Below are positions 50,701 to 64,000 of a stretch of 64,000 nt of DNA, in pieces. Below the pieces are notes generated by a model. It was not told where the DNA came from, made no database searches, and saw only the letters and a list, made by a program, of their open reading frames with translations. The DNA lies in contig CM040755.1 in the NCBI GenBank assembly GCA_022829145.1, forward strand, positions 10,240,563 through 10,304,562. The letters run 5' to 3'. The position numbers and the translations under genes are program-made. The stretch comes from Albula goreensis (taxonomy: Eukaryota > Chordata > Actinopteri > Albuliformes > Albulidae). Positions within the stretch are counted from its first letter, which is position 1. Each line of letters starts with the position of its first letter.

Positions 50701-51091
50701 TGCCCTCAATTTTAATGTGACACAAACTCTGCTCTGCACAGTTTCAACTACAGCAAACAGAGCTAAGCTTTCACTGCTGTCACCATCCTTCCTTGTACAA
50801 CCATTTAAAACATTCTCTGAGATTTGAGAAAGGCAACACTTTTTACTGGAAGGGACTGTGTACTTTTTTAAACTACTGAAGCATTCTGTGTTGAAACTAC
50901 TAGTAAATAAAACATCAGCAAACAACAGCAATTCAGGGATGAGGGCTCTGACACTTACGCAGCCTAACGCAACTTGAAGTTTTGGATGTGTAGTTTTTCC
51001 CCTCTTGCAGTCAACAGTGCTCCTGGAGTATCCAAGTGAAGTCCAAGCCAAATTCCCAGGCGACGCCACCCGCCGTTTGATCTTTCCCTAC

Positions 51092-51560
51092 CTCAGCAGG
51101 AGCCTAATGCCAGGTGTGAGCTGAAAGATGCAGATCAGAGGCAATGAGCCAAAGCAGCCCAACCACGCTGAAAAAGGCTGGGAGAGAGGCAGAGAAAAGC
51201 ACCTTCCAACGGAGAAGTAACAGTACCCAGATTCGGCAAAAAAAGATAGCGTGCCAGTTTAAAAACAAACAGAACCAAGAGATCAAGGAGAAAGAGAAAA
51301 AATTAGTGTAGAGTCCCCCAGGCGGAAAACATTGGCTGCTCAGGTACTCCAGAGAGCTGGTTCAGCAAAAGAAGGAGGGGAACAGAAGAGCAGGAGGCTG
51401 GGGTGGTAGACAGCCAGCCCCACAAGGCAGGTAGGAAGAGAGTAAACGCTCCCAGCCTCTACTTTCCGACGGTATCAGCGTTTGAGGACAGGACGAGGAA
51501 TCTGCGAGCACAGACGTGCTCCTGAGGAGAAGCAGACGGAGCTGTGACCACGTTTGATAG
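51092..51560 (-). other. large2: Candidate first non-coding exon of large2 (5' end not defined)
   Basis: A plausible donor, GCTGAG followed by GTAGGG, lies at 51086-51091. The stretch above it is pyrimidine-rich on the minus strand with several CpGs and no long open frame, as expected of a leader exon below a TATA-less promoter. The upper limit is a guess from the promoter-like sequence beyond it. A competing or additional donor (AAGA followed by GTGAGTA) lies at 50641-50647. Confidence 0.35.
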
Positions 51561-51760
51561 GGCTGTCACCTCCCCCCCATAAGACTTAGCTCTGCCTCCT
51601 GGGCCCCAACCCCTTTTGACACGGCCAATGGGGAAGACCCATCCCCCCCTTCCCCTGCTCCCCCTTCCCCTTCCCTGATCTCACCCCTCCCATGATTCAG
51701 TCTCAGGTCAATTGTTGTGGTGGTGGGTCAGACAAAGCGTCACGCTCACAATTAGACAGC
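51560..51760 (-). promoter_or_regulatory. Candidate TATA-less promoter of large2
   Basis: It contains an inverted CCAAT box (CCAAT on plus at 51625-51629) and a run of C/G-rich CACCC/GC-type blocks between about 51600 and 51700, in a neighbourhood otherwise AT-rich. There is no clear TATA box. It sits just above the candidate leader exon. The assignment is by composition and position only. Confidence 0.4.
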
Positions 51761-54700
51761 AAATGTGTAAAGCGCAGTAGTGTTTGCTCGCAACAAAAAA
51801 CAACAGCAAATGAAACTTCAATCAATTTCAGTATTGCTTAGACCCACAAACAAGTGACTGTGACAGGACCAAATTGCTCTCTCAAGGCTGTTAAATTGTC
51901 TCTTAATTTTGAAACCTGTGGGAGGAGGATTATACCTCTTTTTCTTGTTGAATTATTTACCTCAATTATTATCTTAATTGTGTTGCCCTACAAGCATGTC
52001 TTCCAGTATCAATAAATCCATAAATCAATAATTACACATACTAAATATTAAACATGTTTAAAAAAAACACTTTAAAACTACATTCTCATAATATTGTATT
52101 GAAATATGTTCACTTACTGCTGTTGTGTAGCAATAAACAGCATAGAGAAGATTTATTTTTTGACTTTGGAAGAATTGAATTACAGTTTCTGCATATAATA
52201 AGATGTATTGTATATATATGAGAAGGAATGCTTTAGAATACATTCATAAATTATAATCAGGAAATGAATACAGAAAAGCAGATTACAGTGCAGTGATGGA
52301 ATGGAATGTCTATTCTGAACATGGGTTCTTCGGGGAAGCTCAGAAGGATAAGGCTATAATTCCATAATTACAGTGGAGAGTGCTGATCTGCTGGGCTGTA
52401 TATATGTTCCCTCAGATTGAACATTCTCCTTTCATTCAATCAGTAGAATAAGTGCACAGGATGCCACATATCATAAAGGTTTAGTGGGAGGGAGAGAGAG
52501 AAACGGGGTGGCTATTATATGTATCCAAGGTGAATGAGTGCATGTCTTTTGATCCTTTTTGTCAGGGATACAAAAGACAAACGAGAGACAAGAAACGGCA
52601 GTGTAGCAAATGTCATGACGGTCCTCAGTCTGTTTTACAAGTGCCCCCTTTTGTGTCATTTCACATAACCTTTGAGTATTGCATGCACCCGAGCACACTT
52701 GCTGCCATGGTTCCAGAAAAGGAACACAATTCAAATGAGGTGGTGTAAAATGCTTCATACAGCTTTATTGTCTGTGCCAGCAAGGAACGGAGGGTGATCA
52801 TGGTGCCGAACCTGCAGAGGAAGCCCAAGCCAGCCAATTAAAATGAAAAGATTTCCGAGTAAGCCTGTCTCCAGCCAGGCTCAAACTCTCCCTGCCTGTT
52901 GCCTCTCTCATCTAAAAACAACCCCTCGTTCTTTGCCAGCTTGGATTTTCTAAGGATTGACTGAAAGGCATTAAACTGAGGTGAACGAATATATGCATTT
53001 TGGAGGGAGGGTACTTCCAGCTCTAAAACACTGTCACCGGAAAAGCACTGGCTGAGTAAGTAAGCCTCTAACCCTGGTCTCTCAAACACACTGCTGACCG
53101 CATCAGAACCCCCACCCCCACCCACACCCCCCTCCCCATCCACAGATCACTCCTACATTCTCTTCACCTCAGACTGTGAAAGTGTCCTGTTTGCTGACAG
53201 CTGTTCAACAAGAAAGTGGGGTATTGATCCCACCCCCCTAGTCATCACACCCCCAAGCCAGGGGGGTTTGGGACAGTGCAGTGACAGCTGGGACCGTTCC
53301 CCACCCTCTGTCACCCCCGTGCGAACCGCAGCTCCGGCCCTCGCTGGTGATGCAGCGCACCCTGGTCTGTACTGACGCCCTTCCCCTCCACCGTCAATAT
53401 TCATACCTCTCATACATTTTCCATGATCCCCCAGGTGCTGCAGTCATTTTTCTTTAATGTAAGTCTTTTAACATACACAGAAGAGATGAAAGCCTGCACC
53501 TCCGAGGCCAGACAGGAATATGTATGTATTCCAATGGCAATGAGAGAAGCATGTGTGAAAAATTATATGTATATTATAAATTATATAAATTCACTGGGGA
53601 AGAGCATTAAAGGGCATAATTTGTGATAATGGATAGCCTGACCAACAAGAGGTTGTGCACACACAGGTTGCAGGCTGACAGGCGGGAGAAACGTGCACTA
53701 TAACAGTCGTGTGAGACCATGTTAAGGCACTCACCATACTAAACACTCGCAATTTTGGTGAGGCCAGAATTAAACAATGTGATTATCCTCAATTCCTGAT
53801 AACAGCTGAAGATTTTAAACACTGATACTTTTTTTTTAAAAAAAGCAGAATGTCTTAGGATGAGCTGAGACAATGTGATAAGGTTTAATGCCACATAACA
53901 TTAAAGTAACCCTGAAATAGAAGATGCCATACTGTCAGTATGAAAAAGATTTATTAAGTGCTAAGTACTAACTCCCAATTTATATATTTATATAGCCTGA
54001 AAGGGATGCAGGGAAGCATTGAGGTGCAGTCACAAACCTTAAGGACAGCAGCCTCAGTCACCCTCTCTGCCTGCTGTGAATGCATTTTATCCAGCATGTT
54101 AATACGAGAAAAAAATTAACATTTTTGGGAAAATTGTGTTTTAAATATTATTCAGTTGTACAAATAATAGCTTAAAATGAGTTTATTGATAAGGAATATG
54201 TGAAGAATATACTTGGGCTTGGAGTCTAATGGGGCAGGAGTAGTTACGTCATCGAGGTGAGGGAATACCCCCTTTTTTTCTTTACCTAACAGAAAAAAAA
54301 TTGAGAGAACAATCATGATTATGTATCCTTCTTGAAGAAAGAAGGAAAGGATGACGGTGGAGATGGGGAGGAGGAGGGATGCCGGAAATGCTAAACATGA
54401 TGGGAAAAGAGGTCCGTGGTGTTTATATACCTGTACCTGTGATTATCTGAGAACTCTTCTCCCGAACCTCTGTTTTAACAAACTTCAATAAGAGGAAAAT
54501 CAATCAGTGATTTCATTTTTGACCCAATGGGTTGCAAAATGTCAAGTTAAAGATTGAGCAGAGAGCAATCAGCCGTTTCTGCTGGAGCCATTTAAAATGA
54601 GCTACTCCAACCAATGTTTTTTTAAGAAGAACCAGAAAACGTTCTGTGATTGTTGATCCTACCGAACCTGTCTTGCCAAAGTTTGTAGTTTTGAAAAATC

Positions 54701-57700
54701 CAGACAAGGTCAGTCGCTTTTTATCTAGGTGGATATCTGCAAATGACTTTGAGAAATAAAATAATGACAAACAACACGGTGCGGCTCAAAAGGTCTTTTC
54801 CACACATTTCATTGTTGTTCTAGTAGCATACATAGAAGATATGCCAGAACTGCATATACCTAAAGCACATTTTCAAGTGCTGTGATATATAGTCTTCCAT
54901 GTATTACAGATGTTCATAAAGTCACAGCGCAGATGAGGAAGAATTACTTATCCAGTTATCATGAATGATTATGCCAGTACTCTCTCCCTTGTTTTCATTG
55001 TATTTATTCAAGTGAAACAGGCAGGTTTTTTGGCTGCAGTGGCTGTATTGATATAGTAGTGATGATGTGTTTTGTAACACTGAAGAAACAGCTTTCATGA
55101 GTCAATGTTTACTTGAAATCGTATCTTCAGAGACTGGTCTTAAAGAGTTAGTTCAATCACTCATATTATGCAAGAGGACAGGGAAAGGTAAAGTCCAAAA
55201 GTGCAACTTTTAGGTAATCACAAGGCTGTCTACATTGTTTACCATTAGCTGTGCATTTTAATGTGTAAATCAGTTGCTGGTTCTCTCCATCAGACAGACA
55301 CAACTTATTTAAATTGAAATACACCTAAACACGAAAGTACAAAAATAAAAATTTTCAATATTGAAAGAAAAAATCATTGTGTTTTCACCTGCTTTCTGAT
55401 TAATTTTTTTCAAGGGAAGTCAAGTGATGTTCAAGAATGCAAATTGTAAGACGTTTATCCAATTTATTCAATTTGTAGGCGTAATGTTAAAATTGGCATA
55501 TGTTCACTCAATACTTTTCTGAGACATTGAGCACCCACACATGCCGAACGATCAGCCAATCAGACAGATATTTTAGAAACATGAGTCTAAGCTCCTCTCT
55601 GCTGCCAAACCTTTCTGATTTTACATCTACAGTATTTATCAGTCTGTATGGGTAATATATCATCTATGCTGCCCATAACCATGATTATTATAATTAAGAT
55701 TAGATTATAAACTAGTTTATTAAAATTATATGGATACAGAGCTTTTCAATTTAACAAACAACATGCCCAGAATATGAAATTTAATACAGTACGCATTTCA
55801 TGTGTATCAATCTATTTCATCTAACAGAACCACTTCGAAGCTGAACAGACATTTAATGCATTTAGATTACAATGAATATTGGTTTAATATGCATAATTCA
55901 GCCAGATCCATTTAAGTTCCTGCTCAGTGATGTCCCTTGAAGGAAAAGAACATAAAAAATCTTGTATGAAAGCCCTTTATTAGCACGAGACAATTGAGAG
56001 CTGCTGTAACCTTGATGGATAACACTAATGCTAAATGTTAAACCTAATTGAGCCAAGGGAGAAAGTTTGCTTCTGGTTAAGTTGGAGTAGGAAACAGAAA
56101 ACATTACAACATTAGAAAGAGAAGTATGGCCCAAGGCTAAAAGCAAAATCAAAGAGATAATCTCAGAAAGAAGTAACTTTTCACATCGATAATTTCTCCT
56201 CTTATTTCAACACACCAGAGAGGAGCAGAGAAGAGGATCAGAAAAGATGAAACCCCAGCAAGTCCATGTTTACAAAGACACTATTTCTGTAAGTGTCAAG
56301 CTATTAACACAGGATGAGAAATAGTTTTCTAAACTCATAGTGGTAAAGTTTTAGCATGTCCGTGGCTAAATCAATTACACACAGGATTCCTTCTCAGTCT
56401 GATCATGACCTCTGAAAAACTTTCTTTCATCAGACTGTTCTGTAATCCTTTTCCTCTCAAAGAAACTGCTAGCTTCACATTCTCAATCATTGCAATTGTT
56501 ATTTCCAAGACATGATTTGGAGTCTTGGATCTTGGATTCCACTCAATTAAGGAACACATATTGGAGTGAGATTTTTTCCATTCCAAATCTCAACATTTGA
56601 ATTCAGTCCAGGATCCAGACAGAAAATAAAGACTGAATCCAACCAAAATCTTTGTAAAAGATGATAATGGCATCTGCTAATCTTGAGCAAATTAGGACTA
56701 TTTGAGGCAATAAAACAGGCAGCCATGACAATTTCACTCCGCCAATATTCTAGACGTACCATGAAATTAAAAAGCAGTGAAAGCAGCCAAACTATTTTTG
56801 TTATTTCAATTAGCGCATTGACAGATGTCGCTGCTAGCTATGCTAGCTGGAGCTGTGAAAAAAATATTTATGTATATGCACTGCCTTCCTCATATCTGGA
56901 ATAATCATAATATTGGTTTGCTCATGAACCATACTCCCATCCTATGCCATATACCTGCCACTATCTGTTTTTTTTTTATTATCCCTTGATCCCTTTTAAG
57001 TCTGGAAATGTTTAAACAGGTTTTGGAAAGTTTGTCTACTTTTGATGACTACTTTTGATGAATTATTTCATTTACTCATAATCATTTTTGTTGTATGTGT
57101 TTTGTGTTTTCTATTTCAAAGTCATTTAACCACCATATGGGTGAAGGATTATACTGGACAAAACTGTCATGAATGTTTTCTTTTAAATCTGTACCTATTT
57201 TACTTACTGTAGTTTAGCAGGAGGACTCACTAAAAATCAGTGGCTTGATTCTCTAAAGCTGGATTGCATATATAATAATGTATTTATATATACATTATAT
57301 ACACATCGGTGGCTGGATCTCTCAATTCCTCCAAACATATCAAAAGGTTGCTGCGTGAAAATGAATCCAGGATTATATTTTGAGTTATTGAATCTTGGAT
57401 ACAGCTTTTTTTCTGATCTTGGTAAATATGAAAATCCACCCACATATGTTGTGAGTTTGCATATACTGCAAATGGACTGTACACATTATCTATGGGCAAA
57501 CACATGAGTGAGGAGCAGCTGTACACCCATTTGTGAGAACATGACCATGTTGCTTGGCAGAAATGAAACAGCCAAAGGCTATGAAAATCTGTGTTGATGT
57601 TGTGCAATGAACAATAAAGCTGCTTCTTGCTTTCTTGTGTATATACAGACAAAGGTTGTGCATATACAGGCTGAAGGTTGACAGCTCCACCTGGTGGTTA

Positions 57701-58130
57701 GGAGGATACAAAAACTTGGTTGGTTGACATTATTTGATAGTCAGGATAAAAGCACACGCCAACAAAAAAGCCAGACCCCAAAACAAGAAAAAATAGATTT
57801 TTAAAAACTGGCCTGGAAGGAATGAATCAATGAAAATTACAGTAACAGGCAATTATTTCAGTCTCCAGGGAGAAGTCATCTCTGGAGCCAGGGGTCCTTG
57901 ATCCTTTCTGTGACAAAACTAAAGAAGTAAAGAATGAATCAAGAAGGCCAAACTAAAAATACATACTGCCTTCACTCCAGAAATATGCACTGTTTTTAAG
58001 CTTACTTCCCCAAACACGTGCTTGTATGCAAACACACACAATCATACTTACGTAAATGTGCATACACAAAACAACATATACAAGATAAAATGCATATGCA
58101 CACACACAGAAATATGTGTACAAAAATGTG

Positions 58131-58157
58131 CACGCACACACACACACACACACACAC
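58131..58157. repeat. (CA)n microsatellite
   Basis: About 27 nt of CACG/CACACA. It is the last part of a CA/CATA-rich stretch running from about 58018. Confidence 0.95.
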
Positions 58158-58331
58158 TCCCTATTTTATTCTGCTACACATGATAAAGCAATACCCCAGA
58201 GCTGCACATTGCATCTGAATCACTACAACATGCTGCAAGAGCCTTGAACCAGTGAACCATTAAAGAATCACCTAAGTACAGCGGATTTTGTGGTTAGATG
58301 CGGGCAGTGAATTAAACAAAGGGTGAACTGT

Positions 58332-58370
58332 TGTGTGTGTGTGCGTGTGTGTGTGTGTGCGCGCACATCC
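58332..58370. repeat. (GT)n microsatellite with GCGCGCAC end
   Basis: TGTG repeats interrupted by GC steps, ending GCGCGCAC. Alternating purine-pyrimidine, Z-DNA-prone, and in inverted orientation to the CA repeat about 175 bp away. Confidence 0.95.
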
Positions 58371-61300
58371 ATAGGTGCACATGCGCATACATGTCTATGT
58401 GTCTAAGAAGGAGGGCTGTTTTTCTTTTTCAGAACCTTCCTGACTTTTCCTTCCCAGCTGTCAATCACCTTTTCATATCAATGCAGAAAAACTTTAACAG
58501 CTACTCTGAGACAGCGAGAAGCCAGGGTCCTGCTGAGACCAGCAGTGATCACAAAGCTTCTAGAGCATGGAGCCCTGCAGCTGCCACCAGTCACATAGCA
58601 AATTCTGCCCTGATCTGTGTTAAGAGACGCAGGTCCTATGTCAAAGAATGAAATCCTGCAGTGAGGTACAAGGAAAGAGTGGTCACTTCCCCCACAAAAC
58701 ACCACTCTAGTGAGTTTGGACCAGAATCCTCTGCTTAAAGTTCCAGAGTAACAGACACATGGCCGCATGAGGCTTTTGGATCAGATTACAAGAAGTGGTT
58801 TAATTCACACACTGAGAAACCTTGCTTTTGCCAAAGACAGGATCAGAAAATGTTTAATTGTGTAGGAGGGCTGGTATCAGCAGTCTCATCCACAGAAATC
58901 TCCTGTAATCCTATATCATCCTGACAGTCTGCTCTTTTAAATTGTTCTCATGATGCAGAATTAGCCTGGATTCAGCTCGTCACGGGGAAGTCTTAAAAAT
59001 GTACCACCAAATTTTTGGGCCCTGAAGCCCTTTCAATTGTTTGGACATCTTAGATTTTAATAAAAATATTAAAAAGATGCTTGCTTGTCCAAAGAGAAGC
59101 AGTATCGTTATCTTTGTGACTGAGCTCTTCTGGTGTTGATCATCAGAAGTCAGGTTTGGCGACCTAATGTGGGAGCGAGCCTGAATGCTGGAGCAGATGG
59201 ACACGGCAATGGTGCAGATGGTGATTTATATTCACTCTCAACATGGCATCTCATTACCGGCACCCAAAATTGAATCTCTCCTCAATTAAACAAAAAACAG
59301 ATGCATTCAGGATATCACCCGCTCAAAGTCGAGGAAGAGGACGTCTTTGCACCCACTGGAGACAGGAGCAAAACGCATTAGTTCCTGACATTTTCTGCAT
59401 TGCCTGGGCTGTGTCAGGTTGAGAGGTACTTGCCCTTTCCTGGTTGCCATTTATGGTTATGTAACTGTCAATCTCTGTGTTATCAATGAAAATCAGACCA
59501 CCTCTCCCATTAAAATAGGACATAAGCAATGCATAAAAGTCACAGTTTTGCCTGATAAACCAAACATGCAAATCATCTTCCTAATGTCTATTCATCTATG
59601 TATACTTGTTCTGCTCAACAAAATAAAGAAATTTAAGTGCAAGTTCCAATTGCATGAGCAAGCTGTTCCCTTCAGTAATTGTGAGATAATCTGTGAATCA
59701 TTTTCTGAGAAAGCCGAACGTGCACTTAAATATGGATGGGAATAAACACTTGTTTCTGACAGAGTGCGGGGCTGACTCCTGACAGGAGCCAGAGATGACT
59801 ATGGCCGGGAGTACTTTGAGAGTGATGCATACTTAGGCACCCAGGGAGGAAGGGTATTGATCTGCATAATATCCCATAATGCAGAACTAAGTGGCAATCC
59901 TTCTGGGAGAAATACACTTGTGATATACCAACATCAGCTGTACCAGTTCTGCAAGTCTGATGGCACAGTGGGTGTGGTGGATTACAGAGTGAGAAGAATC
60001 TGTCAGCAGATTTTGTGGGATTTGCTATCTTCCTGAATGGACATGCTCTTCCCATAACCCAAAAAAGTTACACTGCCATTATTACAAAGTCTACAGAATG
60101 TTGGGTAAATATGGGTAATTAATGAAAAACCAACTTATATTGCCAGCAGGTGCATCCATTTGTGTCACTGCCCATACTGAAACATTAGCCACTGCAGTTT
60201 TCAGGCCCAATAAAAGAACAGAGCCATTCATTCCTAAGCAATACAGAGTCTCCAGTGAACAGATAAGAAGAGAACATAGACTGAAGACAGTTTGCCAATA
60301 TGTACTTTCATTCCATTTAAGAACTTTTTTTCAACAACGCAAGTATTGGCTAGCTGTCACCATAATATGGAAAAATAATATCGCCAAATGTCATCCTTTA
60401 CAATACACTTGAACTTGCTGGAATAAAAACGGCTTTGGCTGCAGCAGAACTTTCTCCAGCCTTCACAGAGGTCATTTTTTTCCTGTGATACATTTTTCTC
60501 TACTGCTAGAAAACCAGAGAGAGGGGAAGTCACTGTTTACCTTTCATTTCTGTTTCAAAGTTTACAGCAATGCTGGAAATGATCATTAAGGTTAAACAAA
60601 AGACCTAATTTATTGCATTTATCTTGAAAATTTGAATGGGATTAAAGAGGGGGGCGACAGGCCACATTGAACACAACTATTTTACTTTAATTACGGGTCT
60701 GTGACAAATCAATTTTAGCTTTTCTGCTTCTCTATCAAAGTCCCCAAGAGGTTTAGATAAAGGAATGCAAATTGGCCTTGAACAATGGGACAAATTAATG
60801 TGCAGGGAGTTTACTCCAAACATTCATGTTCCTGGGTGCTAATAAAATCCATCAATGGCAAATTTGAACACTTTGAACAAATCAGATGAGTAATTAATGG
60901 CATTAGATCTCCACAGCAAAAACATGATCGGAGAACGAAATATGTGGACCAATACTTCAACAGTGCCTTCCTGCTTTGAAGTCTGGGTGCAGGAGAAAGT
61001 AAATATTCTTTGAAGTGCAAATATGTCATACATGCAATTAAAATATGGCAGAATTATATAGAAGACGCTCAATCCATTTAGATATACATAGTGCCATGTG
61101 ACCTTTATGTACTCAGCATTACCTCAATGGCCCTAAAAATGTTTACATCCAATCAGCTGAGGTCGAGACAAACACCATGCATGCACTAATGTTATTAGGT
61201 GACACATTTACGACAAATATGGCATTTATGACATTTAAAATCATTTGCACCTACAAGTCTTTAAATATGATAACTTTGAAAAATGACTCAGCATATACAA

Positions 61301-64000
61301 CAACATACAGGTCTCTGAATCTCACTTTTCTCCAAAGCTCCGAAGGATATAGTCTTTAAATGGACTCTTTGAAGTACCAGATCTCCAAAAGCAGCACTGG
61401 TTTTTATTTTCAGAGTATAGATAAAAAATCTGTGAGTTCTCATGTGACACTTCAATAGTCTACCACCCCATGGTTATATTACCGTACATGGAAACCACCT
61501 GCATGTGAATATTAAACTATTAATACTACATTGTACATAAACAACAGAATCAGCATTCTCAGACCGCCTTCATTCGGTTTGGTTCTGATCTCATCTTGTG
61601 AAATGAATCACTTTCTTTGCTCTATCATATGGCATCAGCTTTGTCATTCTCCCCTTTCTCTCCTTCCACTCTCACACAGGTTTTTTATTGATGCCATGAA
61701 GCAAATGAAGTTGTAAAATGGCTATTCAGAGTCAAAAAACCGGCAAACCTTGACAGCCAGTCATCTGGTAACTGGGTCAGAAAATCCCCATCAATCACTT
61801 TACCATTCAAGTTCCCATTCAGTGTATTAAAATGGAATCTGGATTTGATGAGTAACTCAAGCAGGAGATCTATGCGCCTGAGAAAAAAAGGCTTTACTGC
61901 AAGGTGGCAGAATTTGTGCTCATTTGAGCTTGTCCTGATTTTTGAAAATTGTAATAAATATTCAAATAGCTGACACAATAATACTCTGTTAACTGTTCTA
62001 TGAATATTTCTTGCTTTCTCAAAGCAGCATGAAATAGACAGCAAGAGAAAGTCTCGAAAAGGCCAAAGTGAAAAAAGAAGAAATTGTCAATTGATAGAAA
62101 GACACAAAAATCCTCATATGTTCTAGCATCCCACTTGATCTTTCTGCCCCCACAATAAGTCTGTGACCCCCCACCTCAACCCTAAGGCGGTCCCCTAACT
62201 GAGACCACCTAAAATAAATGCTGCTTGGGCTTTTCATATATCCCAGGCCAACTCCATTACTTGGATTATTATTATACCAAACACCTGATACTTAGGTAAT
62301 TGCATGTAATTGTATGAAACTTTGTACTGTCTATGAGAAATTGAGTACAATATTTCATGGCAGTATACAGTAAATATGTATTAATATTCTCATTGGAATG
62401 GATTCTGGTTCTCCACCTGAATTTATTTAGATGAATCTACTGGTTTCACATCCACATTAAAAACAGGTCATTGTAAATAAATCATATAGGAGATATTATG
62501 GCATCTTTAGGTGGAGAAACCTGCTCATTTACCAGTATTTGTGCAGGAGTGTTTTCCTCACATTTGCAGATCCGCTGGGTTTATGTTGTGTAAACCATAG
62601 GTTGAGAAATACTTTAACTTAGATGTGGAATATGTAGTTAGATCAGGCCTACAGGTGAATGGCTACTTCAAATCACACAGTCATTGAGAAAAGCATGTGG
62701 ACAGACTATCTTTTCTAATTCTTTATTCAGGTGCCTCAGAAACTAATTTAATTAAAATCTAATCTTTTGTAATGTTTTGCTATGTTCAAGTATTTGGTTT
62801 TTGAAACTTGAAATTCAATTAAACAAGGAAAACAACTTAAGACAGTGGTACATTAGCATTTCAACCAAGCAAACTATTTATCTCATAATTGGTTTCCCTC
62901 CCCCATTAGTTAACAGGCTGGCTTAACAAAAACAAGCACACTAGGAATAAAAATTGCATTCTTTTTGTTGATCATTTGTAAAACTCGCTTTTCTCCAGCC
63001 CTCTTGAGACGATACCATTATCCATGCTTTGATAAGGAAATTAGAAATGCAGTCTGTGACCGGTCTGAGACATTACGAAGAAAAAAAAACTGTCTGTAGG
63101 CTAAAAAGCAATACATTCCCTGTCCTTCTCACTTAATGTTCTTAGTAAATTGTGTTCCCTTCCCTCTCAACCATCAAGTCTTCTCCGACCTCAAAACGTC
63201 AGAACAATCTTTCAGACAAGACAGGGAAAAATATTATTTGCCTTTATTGATTAGAGCTGTTTAGCCAATGGTCTCATTTTTATGGACAGAATATTTGAAG
63301 ACATTTTTACAAGATGTGCTGTATCTAGCTGAGGGTAACTGTGTGGTGCAGTGATTACCTCTCTTTAGTTCAATTCTTACTGGGACTATATTGAGGATGA
63401 CACACTACAATCAACAGGCACTTGCTAGAATGTAAAGTGTTGGTCAGAATGCTGCTCATTCTGGATTAAGGACTACTCTTTGCAAAAGTACAATCATGAT
63501 GTTTTGAACTATAATTTTTTTTTAAGTGGAATGCATCTTTACAGGGTAACAATGTGAATTACAAGTGATTTTTTTATGGGGACCCAACATCTTTAAAATG
63601 ACTGACTGTTACACTGAACTCCTTGGTCCAGTTTTGCTGTCATTTTGCTGACAGGTGCATTTATTTCAAAACAAATATTGTAAGCCTCGTTATATAGCTG
63701 AATTACCCTTAAATATACCAAGCAGTGTTCCAATCAGGATGGCGAAAGCCATTAGAGGAACTCTGCATGCTTTAAGAAGAGCCCACAGGTTTGACAATAA
63801 ACCCTTGGAGACCTTATATAAGCACAGCGTGGTATATTTATATGGCAGCAGTGAGGTCAGTCTGGGGGGTTTGAAAATGAGCAGGGTCTTAAACCTGTGA
63901 GGACGGTCAGAGGATCCAGCTCTAGCAATGTTGTGCCCGTGGAAAACTACTGGAGAGGATTATATCCATTCTGACCTCTGTGATGCCCAAGGCTTCAGTA

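Larger units (their letters stand above)
39000..51091 (-). other. Upstream 5' UTR intron of large2 (about 12 kb, provisional)
   Basis: No protein-coding gene recognised. It contains a poly-G run, a CT repeat, a 10-bp palindrome, a higher-complexity patch at 42600-43060 and a CpG-richer patch at 50180-50400. Its limits depend on the provisional leader exons. Confidence 0.5.
51761..64000. other. Upstream flank, no gene recognised
   Basis: About 12 kb with only short open frames and no recognisable protein on either strand. Features seen: the inverted CA/GT microsatellite pair at 58131-58370, C-rich patches around 53100-53350 that create Gly/Pro-rich chance frames on the minus strand, and AT-rich sequence otherwise. 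A more distant first exon of large2, or distal regulatory DNA, could be hidden here. Confidence 0.6.

Noticed and set aside
50644..51069. 141-codon open frame on the minus strand
   Set aside because: No recognisable domain, mixed composition, several possible splice donors inside; more likely leader or intron sequence of large2 than a protein.
52838..53413. Gly/Pro-rich open frames on the minus strand
   Set aside because: Created by C-rich low-complexity runs; no domain, splice site or start context of note.
63336..63410. SINE-like head (GTGTGGTGCAGTGATTA, TTCAATTCTTACTGGGA)
   Set aside because: A and B boxes are too close together and no body or tail is visible; too degenerate to call.

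Overview
The window is vertebrate nuclear DNA, most likely from a ray-finned fish. It has small exons with GT-AG introns, long AT-rich introns, CA/GT and CT/GA microsatellites, and tRNA-derived SINEs of the kind common in teleosts. It is essentially a one-gene window. The gene is large2 (gyltl1b), on the minus strand. It encodes the Golgi bifunctional xylosyl-/glucuronyltransferase that builds matriglycan on alpha-dystroglycan. Twelve coding exons were placed to the base, with matching splice phases throughout (100+299+83+124+172+105+113+126+156+164+279+147 = 1868 nt, i.e. 622 codons plus 2 nt). They run from the ATG at 10386 down to 546. The last roughly 130 residues lie beyond base 1, so the gene is cut at its 3' end.

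Layout, from high to low coordinates in the direction of transcription. 51.76-64 kb: no gene recognised, presumed upstream flank, with an inverted pair of CA/GT microsatellites. About 51.1-51.75 kb: best candidate for promoter and first non-coding exon (inverted CCAAT box, C/G-rich stretch, splice donor at 51091). 39-51 kb: 5' UTR intron. 38918-38999: candidate 82-nt non-coding exon with strong splice sites. 10469-38917: a 28-kb 5' UTR intron holding a Tigger-like MITE, SINE fragments, microsatellites, a G-quadruplex candidate and a near-perfect 81-nt foldback. 10287-10468: exon with the start codon and two short upstream ORFs. 546-8762: the remaining compact coding exons, with one SINE and two long polypyrimidine tracts in the introns.

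Paralogue assignment (LARGE2 rather than LARGE1) rests on remembered family sequences: the TDAVA, VSFY, GRGFNTG and CPSQP signatures and the N-terminal pattern. All catalytic landmarks that fall in the window are intact: DTD at residues 239-241 in the xylosyltransferase domain and DVD at 560-562 in the glucuronyltransferase domain.

I found no convincing undescribed system. The best leads are the near-perfect foldback at 25813-25893, the MER2-like Tigger MITE at 11509-11767, a 33-nt in-phase alternative acceptor in coding exon 2, and a few plus-strand splice-site pairs that might mark an antisense transcript.
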